Positions 58,829-64,000 of a stretch of DNA of 64,000 nt are shown piece after piece; the stretch's first letter is position 1; each line of letters begins with the position of its first letter. The notes below the pieces were generated by a model. The model did not search any database and was not told the origin of the DNA. It saw only the letters and a list, made by a program, of their open reading frames with translations. Source of the DNA: Sulfurimonas sp. (GTDB lineage: Bacteria > Campylobacterota > Campylobacteria > Campylobacterales > Sulfurimonadaceae); assembly GCF_023229025.1 (NCBI RefSeq), contig NZ_JALOAA010000005.1:1-64000 (forward strand), in the 5' to 3' direction. A program made the translations under genes and the position numbers.

Positions 58829-60647
58829 TCTTTTTTGCCAATTGAGACGGTAAAAGCCCTAAAGACTCCTCAACCTGTTTTGTATTTCCATGAGTTATAA
58901 ACTTATCCTCATACTCAAAACTCACAACCTCTACGTTTAGAATTTTTTTCTCAGATAAAAACTCTAAAATAGCACTTGCTACTCCACCTATTTTTGCAGT
59001 ATCGCTAAAGATAAACCATTTTTTATGTTTTTTTGCCATTGTCATAAGCATATCTTCATCAAGCGGCTTTACAAATCTTAAATCAAGTATGCTTACTTCA
59101 AAATCCAAAAGTTTTGCTGTCTCATAGGCTCGGCCCACACCGTTACCATAGCCGATAAACAAAATATCAGTACTGTTTGAGCGAAGAAGCTGAGATTTTG
59201 CCAACTCAAAAGGCAAAGATTCTGGCAAGTCAGTTTGAGTAAACGAACCTCTTGGATATCTAAGTGAGCACGGATAAGGATACTGCGCCGCAAATGCCAT
59301 TGCCTGATGAAAACTCTTCTCATCTCTTGGTGCAAAAAGAGTCATATTTGGAATTGCTCTTAAAAAACTTACATCAAAAACGCCTTGGTGCGTCTCCCCA
59401 TCCTCTCCTACTATTCCGGCACGATCAAGCGCAAAAACAACAGGAAGATTCATCAAGCAGGTGTCATGTATAATCTGATCATACCCGCGTTGCAAAAAAG
59501 TGGAGTAGATTGTACAAAACGGTTTAAACCCCTCTTTTGCGAGTGCCGCCATAGATGTAATGGCATGCTGCTCTGCAATTGCAACATCCCAAAATCTATC
59601 CGGATAAACTTCCATCAACTCATTTATCCCTGTTCCACTTGGCATGGCAGCGGTTGCACCTACTATCTTATCATTATGTTTTGCAAGATGTAAAAGTGCC
59701 TCAGCATATATCTGCGTAGCACTTTTTGCCGTACTTTTCTTAAATGCCGCTCCGCTATCTATATCAAAAGGACCCACTCCATGCCACTTCTCCTCTTGAC
59801 CTTCAGCTATCTCATACCCTTTACCTTTAATGGTCTGCGCATGAACTATTACCGGCTTTTTAAGCTCTTTGGCTTTTTGAAGTATCTCTATAAGTGAAGC
59901 AAGATTATGTCCATCAACCGGTCCAATGTAGTCAATCCCCATCTCCTCAAACATAATCCCCGGAGTAATGAGCTTTAGAGACTCCTCCATTCTTTTTGCT
60001 ATATATCTGGCACTATCTCCAAAGTTATCGACAAAATTTTCGGTATGTTTTTTAAAGTTTTGGTAAAACGGAGAAGCCATGGCAGAGCTGAGTATACGAC
60101 TTATTGCGCCTATCGGTTTTGATATACTCATCTCATTATCGTTTAGTATAATTACCATAGGGTATTTTCTATCACCCAGCTCATTAAGCGCTTCATAAAC
60201 CATACCTGCCGTCATCGCTCCATCACCGATCATAATAACGGGAACTCTGGAATCCTGCTCACCTTTTAATGCGATAGCTTTAGCCGCACCGACACCCAAA
60301 GATATAGACGTGGAACTATGCCCTGCTACAAAGTAGTCATGTTCACTCTCACTTGGCTTTGTATATCCGCATATGCCATTAAACTGTCTTAGAGTGTCAA
60401 ACTCTTTATGCCTTCCTGTTATAAGCTTATGTGCATAAGATTGATGCGATACGTCAAATATAAATGGATCTTTTTTACTATCAAAGACTTTATGCATGGC
60501 AACAATAAGTTCTGTAGCACCGAGAGTCGAACTTAAATGTCCGCCATTTTTACTCACTACTCTTAAAATATCTTCTCTTATCTCTTTGCAGAGCAGTTCT
60601 AACTCTTTAATATTACTTTTTTTTATATTTATCAATTTTTCACTCAC
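58809..60647 (-). CDS. dxs: 1-deoxy-D-xylulose-5-phosphate synthase
   Basis: Thiamine-diphosphate enzyme, first step of the MEP isoprenoid pathway. The 612-residue protein has FDVSHQSYAHKLITGR, IGDGAMTAGMVYEALNE with ILNDN (ThDP/Mg motif), VDGHNLASLIEIL, and the pyrimidine-domain segment AIAEQHAITSMAALAKEG. The GTG start overlaps the fliH end by eight bases, a gene order known from Campylobacter. Its 3' end overlaps the convergent pgeF by 20 bases. Confidence 0.97.
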   Translation of the reverse strand: MSEKLINIKKSNIKELELLCKEIREDILRVVSKNGGHLSSTLGATELIVAMHKVFDSKKDPFIFDVSHQSYAHKLITGRHKEFDTLRQFNGICGYTKPSESEHDYFVAGHSSTSISLGVGAAKAIALKGEQDSRVPVIMIGDGAMTAGMVYEALNELGDRKYPMVIILNDNEMSISKPIGAISRILSSAMASPFYQNFKKHTENFVDNFGDSARYIAKRMEESLKLITPGIMFEEMGIDYIGPVDGHNLASLIEILQKAKELKKPVIVHAQTIKGKGYEIAEGQEEKWHGVGPFDIDSGAAFKKSTAKSATQIYAEALLHLAKHNDKIVGATAAMPSGTGINELMEVYPDRFWDVAIAEQHAITSMAALAKEGFKPFCTIYSTFLQRGYDQIIHDTCLMNLPVVFALDRAGIVGEDGETHQGVFDVSFLRAIPNMTLFAPRDEKSFHQAMAFAAQYPYPCSLRYPRGSFTQTDLPESLPFELAKSQLLRSNSTDILFIGYGNGVGRAYETAKLLDFEVSILDLRFVKPLDEDMLMTMAKKHKKWFIFSDTAKIGGVASAILEFLSEKKILNVEVVSFEYEDKFITHGNTKQVEESLGLLPSQLAKKITDLTL

Positions 60648-61437
60648 TTAATGCTGCTCTTTTTACACGTTCAAATCTTTTACTTATTTGTGCGTCTATA
60701 TTGCTTGCATCGCTGATAGCTATAACTCCGCCAAGACTCACCGCAGAGTCAGAGATGACTTCTACATGCGCTAAAGAACCGACAACTTGAGAGATTGCCC
60801 CGTGATCTTTTGGATTGACCCGCAAAGCAACTTTTGATGCGCTTTGTAACTCTTTTATCAACTCTTTTGCCAAAGTTTTTGCAATCTCATTTGAGTTCTC
60901 TTGAAGCTCAACCTTGATTACCTCTTTTGCTATATCTAGTGCAGCGCTTATCAACTCACTCTTAATTCCTTCTAATGCGCTCTCAAACTCCTTCGCGCTA
61001 CTCTCAAGTTTTGCAATTGATTCTGAGTACATGGATAGAGTCTCTTTGAGGTTTTTTTCATCCTCTTTTGTTTTTAGCTCTTTGCCTGCTTCTACCCCGC
61101 TTGCATAAGACTCTTCTTTAACTTTTTCAAGCTCTGTCTTATGCTCTTGGCTCATATCTTCAAGCTTCATCTGAAGCTTTATAAAATTAGAGGACATCTC
61201 ATCGGTTTTTTTTAGAAGAGACTCTATTAGGGAGTCTTTAGAGCTTGAACTCATTGCCGTTGCATCAACCTCTTTTGGGGCAATTGGCTGCGGCATTTCA
61301 ACAGCAGGCTTCTTTTCTGCTAGTACAGATTGGGCAACCTCTTCTTTGCTATTTTCTGAACCGATAGCTAATACTTTGAAGTTATACTTATCAACATTAT
61401 GCTTATCTATTTTTTTATTGGTGATTATACTTGACAA
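60640..61437 (-). CDS. fliH: Flagellar export regulator FliH
   Basis: Negative regulator and stator-like partner of the export ATPase FliI. The 265-residue protein has a charged coiled coil (about residues 80-150) and the conserved C-terminal half with AALDIAKEVIKVELQENSNE and LRVNPKDHGAISQV. The start is TTG at 61437, one base after the fliG stop. It lies between fliG and dxs as in other Campylobacterota. Confidence 0.9.
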   Translation of the reverse strand: MSSIITNKKIDKHNVDKYNFKVLAIGSENSKEEVAQSVLAEKKPAVEMPQPIAPKEVDATAMSSSSKDSLIESLLKKTDEMSSNFIKLQMKLEDMSQEHKTELEKVKEESYASGVEAGKELKTKEDEKNLKETLSMYSESIAKLESSAKEFESALEGIKSELISAALDIAKEVIKVELQENSNEIAKTLAKELIKELQSASKVALRVNPKDHGAISQVVGSLAHVEVISDSAVSLGGVIAISDASNIDAQISKRFERVKRAALSE

Positions 61438-61438
61438 A

Positions 61439-62467
61439 CTACTCTACCATCTCTTCAGTTGAACTTCCAAGCTGAATAACTCCGCCCTCAGCAAGACCGT
61501 TTACCGCTTCTACAATTCTTCTTTGAGCGCTTTCAACATCTTTCATCTTAACAGCACCCATAAATTGCATCTCCTCTTCAAATGCCTCTTTTGCTCTCTC
61601 ACTCATAGCACTAAAGAATTTCTCTTTAAGCTCTTCCGTAGCGCTTTTGAGTGCAAGCATCAAGTCAGGCTTATCTATAGCTTTTAGAACCTCGACAATT
61701 GCATTTTTATCAAGTGTCTCTATATCTTCAAATGTAAACATCATCTCTTTAATAAGACTTGACATCTCCTCATCTCTCTCTTCAATCTTAGCAAGTGTCT
61801 CTTTAGAAGCTTTTGCGCCAAGGCGGTTGAATATGTCTGCAACTGCACGAGGTCCGCCGACTTCAACTTTATATGAAGCGAGTGATTCAAGTTTTGACTC
61901 TAGCACGGCTGAGACCCTTTTGATTACGGAAGGCGATATATCTCCAAGCTTAGCCATTCTCATGGAGACCTCACTTCTAAGATCATCAGGAAAATACTGC
62001 AGTGTGTCAGCAGCTTCGGTTGCATCCATATGTGCTAATATCAGTGCAATTGTCTGAGGGTGCTCATTGATAATAAAATCTGATAGCTGTTGAGGCTTTA
62101 TTTTTGAGAGATATGCAAAATTCTGGGTCTCTTGCATACTTTTTGAGAGTTTATCTAAGATTTTCTTAGCCTCTTCCGGACCAAGTGTTCTATAAAGAAG
62201 CTCTCTTGCATACTCCAATCCACCTGATGTTATAAACTGACCGGATTGAAAAATCGCATAAAACTCCTCAAGAATTGCTGTTGCAACGGACTTTTCTACA
62301 CTTTTATTTTTAGCAATATGTTTTGAGATTTCTGTAATGGCATCAATATTCATATTTGAGAATATAGCAGCAGTAGCATCTTCACCCATCTGCATGAGCA
62401 GTATTGCAATCTTCTCTGCCATACTCATCTCATCAAATTTTGCTTGCTGTGTCGGACTTAGATTCAT
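61439..62467 (-). CDS. fliG: Flagellar motor switch protein FliG
   Basis: C-ring protein that couples to MotA and transmits switching. The 342-residue protein shows the EHPQTIALILAHM motif of the middle domain and, in the C-terminal torque domain, FTFEDIETLDKNAIVEVLK with the charged residues that contact the stator. The ATG at 62467 has AGAGGA upstream. It follows fliF after 12 bases. Confidence 0.97.
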   Translation of the reverse strand: MNLSPTQQAKFDEMSMAEKIAILLMQMGEDATAAIFSNMNIDAITEISKHIAKNKSVEKSVATAILEEFYAIFQSGQFITSGGLEYARELLYRTLGPEEAKKILDKLSKSMQETQNFAYLSKIKPQQLSDFIINEHPQTIALILAHMDATEAADTLQYFPDDLRSEVSMRMAKLGDISPSVIKRVSAVLESKLESLASYKVEVGGPRAVADIFNRLGAKASKETLAKIEERDEEMSSLIKEMMFTFEDIETLDKNAIVEVLKAIDKPDLMLALKSATEELKEKFFSAMSERAKEAFEEEMQFMGAVKMKDVESAQRRIVEAVNGLAEGGVIQLGSSTEEMVE

Positions 62468-62479
62468 CTGCTTTTTCCT

Positions 62480-64000
62480 CTATTTATATGTTATATCCGC
62501 TTCTTCTGTCATTAAAGCTTGAAGAACAAGTGCTACCGCCTCCGGAGACTCATCAATCATACCGCGAACTTTCTCAAGAAGAACATCATATTTAAGCTCA
62601 TCTTCGCTAAATCCCTCTCCAACCCCTAACTGCTCTTCAACTTTGCGGCGCATTGATTGAACTTTTTCTACCAAGTCCTCATCTGCATCATTTTCAATAT
62701 CTAGCATAGGCTTGCCAATCTCATCCTCTTCTTTTGAGATTTCAAGCATTCTCTGCGCAAAAGGAGCGATAACTTTTTTATAAAGCACAAAAAGAAGCAG
62801 AAGAACAAAAATATACTTAAAGAGCTCAGAAAATGGAGCTAAGTAGGTTTGAGAAAATGTAACCGCTTGATTTACTCTTTTACGAGCTTCATCAACCTCA
62901 GGCAACTTAAACTGTAAGTTTTGAACACTTATCTTATCGCCTCTCTCCTCATTTATACCGATAGATCGACTAACTAAAGCGGAGAGTGCTTCTAAATCGC
63001 TCTCAGATAGCGGCTCATACTCAAGCTCATCGGTAGGATTACCCTCTGAATCAACTTTATACTTATACTTACCATCTACCACAACTGCCGCAGTAACTCT
63101 CTTGATTCGCGCAAATTCACTTTTTATAGTTGAGACGGTTTTTCCGACCTCGTAGTTTGTAGTACCGGTGTTTTTCTCATACTTCTCAGTTGTTTGATTG
63201 CTTGAGAGACCTTCAACTGGACCGATATTACTAACAGTTCCGGGAACTCCGCCAACTTCTGCCGGAGTTGCACCCTCTCTCTTCTCTTCGCTTACCTGCT
63301 CGCTTCTGACAACATTTTCAGGGTCATACGTCTCAGATGTTGAGCTTTTAATAGAGAAGTCAAACTCTATTGTAACCTGAGCTACAACTTTTTCCTCTCC
63401 GCCCACAAACGGAGAGATGACTTCTATTATTTTTTTCTGCTTCTTCTTCTCTTCTTTTGTCTTATAGCTCTGCTGAACACTTGATAACTCACCCATTTGA
63501 GCCATCTCATCCTCGTCACCCAAAGTCTCCCCGTCACTGTCTATTAGCATAACATTAGCTGAAGTAAGATTTGGCACTGCAGCAGCTACTAGATTTTTAA
63601 TACCTCTTATCTGCCTTGAAGAGAGTCTTCTTCCTTCAACTAACTGAAGCATTACTGATGCTGTTGGCTCTACCTGTCTCTCGACAAATAGTGTCTCTTT
63701 TGGAAGGGCCAAACTAACACTTGCACGCTCAATTGGTGCTAACGCATTTATCGTCCTTGATAGCTCACCCTCTAGAGCACGAAGATACTTTATATTTTGA
63801 TCAAAGCTGGTTGCTCCAAACTCTTGACTATCAAAAAGCTCAAACCCAACGCCGCTATTTTTAGGGATTCCCAAGGAAGCAATTGCTATACGCTCTTTAT
63901 AGACCATACTCTTAGGAACTTTTATAACATTTTTATCAAGCAGCTCATAAGGTACGTTGTCTTTTTCCAACTGTTCAACTACCTTAGCCGCATCTTCTGA
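62480..64000 (-). CDS. fliF: Flagellar MS-ring protein FliF, 3' part
   Basis: The C-terminal 506 codons of FliF, with the 5' end beyond the right edge; the frame is open at 64000 and encodes SEDAAKVVEQ just before the first TTG. Visible segments are the secretin-like ring-building motifs (GVGFELFDSQEFGATSFDQN, LEGELSRTI), the variable insert, a membrane helix near the C-terminus (YIFVLLLLFVLYKK) and the acidic tail that binds FliG. First of the fliF-fliG-fliH-dxs run. Confidence 0.96.
   Translation of the reverse strand, partial: SEDAAKVVEQLEKDNVPYELLDKNVIKVPKSMVYKERIAIASLGIPKNSGVGFELFDSQEFGATSFDQNIKYLRALEGELSRTINALAPIERASVSLALPKETLFVERQVEPTASVMLQLVEGRRLSSRQIRGIKNLVAAAVPNLTSANVMLIDSDGETLGDEDEMAQMGELSSVQQSYKTKEEKKKQKKIIEVISPFVGGEEKVVAQVTIEFDFSIKSSTSETYDPENVVRSEQVSEEKREGATPAEVGGVPGTVSNIGPVEGLSSNQTTEKYEKNTGTTNYEVGKTVSTIKSEFARIKRVTAAVVVDGKYKYKVDSEGNPTDELEYEPLSESDLEALSALVSRSIGINEERGDKISVQNLQFKLPEVDEARKRVNQAVTFSQTYLAPFSELFKYIFVLLLLFVLYKKVIAPFAQRMLEISKEEDEIGKPMLDIENDADEDLVEKVQSMRRKVEEQLGVGEGFSEDELKYDVLLEKVRGMIDESPEAVALVLQALMTEEADITYK

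Noticed and set aside
1..64000. tRNA, rRNA, CRISPR arrays, insertion sequences and prophage
   Set aside because: The gaps were read for cloverleaf-like or repeated structure and none was convincing. No transposase, integrase, phage structural or Cas protein is encoded.

Overview
The window is an ordinary, gene-dense stretch of chromosome from a motile, AT-rich member of the Campylobacterota (Epsilonproteobacteria). It most resembles Sulfurimonas. The evidence is the gene content and order: an fliF-fliG-fliH-dxs run, separate purS and purQ beside a short PurL, a periplasmic PEB4-like parvulin, the dimeric Campylobacter-type dUTPase, HspR-type heat-shock operators, and a respiratory molybdenum enzyme of the polysulfide/tetrathionate reductase superfamily. 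The genus is inferred from protein resemblance and was not tested by a search. I see no rRNA, tRNA, CRISPR array, insertion sequence, prophage or plasmid function. No gap between genes exceeds about 220 bases.

Layout. 1-10.2 kb: the start of a cbpA-type co-chaperone gene behind an HspR operator, purH, a divergent pfkA with a NIF3-like partner, purL, greB and a small unknown gene, then an HDOD-rnr-holA operon. 10.2-18.1 kb: ilvC, an unknown acidic protein, and a tolC-adaptor-RND efflux operon with a divergent MarR regulator. 18.1-25.9 kb: the conserved rpmH-rnpA-yidD-yidC-jag-mnmE-ruvX cluster, with clpB behind a second HspR operator. 26-38 kb: single metabolic and housekeeping genes (nitroreductase, PLP enzyme, parvulin, nth, cmoA, fbaA), a FapA/DUF342 pair, a very AT-rich intergenic stretch with two small unknown genes and HU, a cyclophilin, a phosphate permease and a thioredoxin-like protein. 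38-47.4 kb: a three-subunit molybdenum oxidoreductase in B-C-A gene order, an aroK-thioredoxin-hisD operon, and a polytopic membrane protein next to a hemerythrin. 47.4-52.6 kb: a ctp-purC-purS-purQ-SH3 protein-plsC-crcB operon with many overlaps. 52.6-64 kb: a lone ABC ATPase, dut, a tiny cysteine-rich protein, an ovothiol operon (ovoA, an ovoB-like lyase and two extra genes), pgeF, then dxs-fliH-fliG-fliF.

How the genes work together. Purine synthesis is split over three loci here (purH, purL, purCSQ). PfkA and class II aldolase serve the Embden-Meyerhof route. HspR probably ties cbpA and clpB into one heat-shock response, because both have the same operator form over the same TTGACA-N18-TATAAT promoter. 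OvoA and the adjacent C-S lyase should together make the 5-thiohistidine core of ovothiol.

Most notable: (i) ruvX and rnpA both lack any ATG, GTG or TTG codon able to encode their conserved N-termini, and appear to start at ATC and ATT; (ii) the four-gene ovothiol operon has two unexplained members and a compact bidirectional promoter; (iii) the two HspR operators; (iv) the unusually long catalytic subunit of the molybdenum enzyme.
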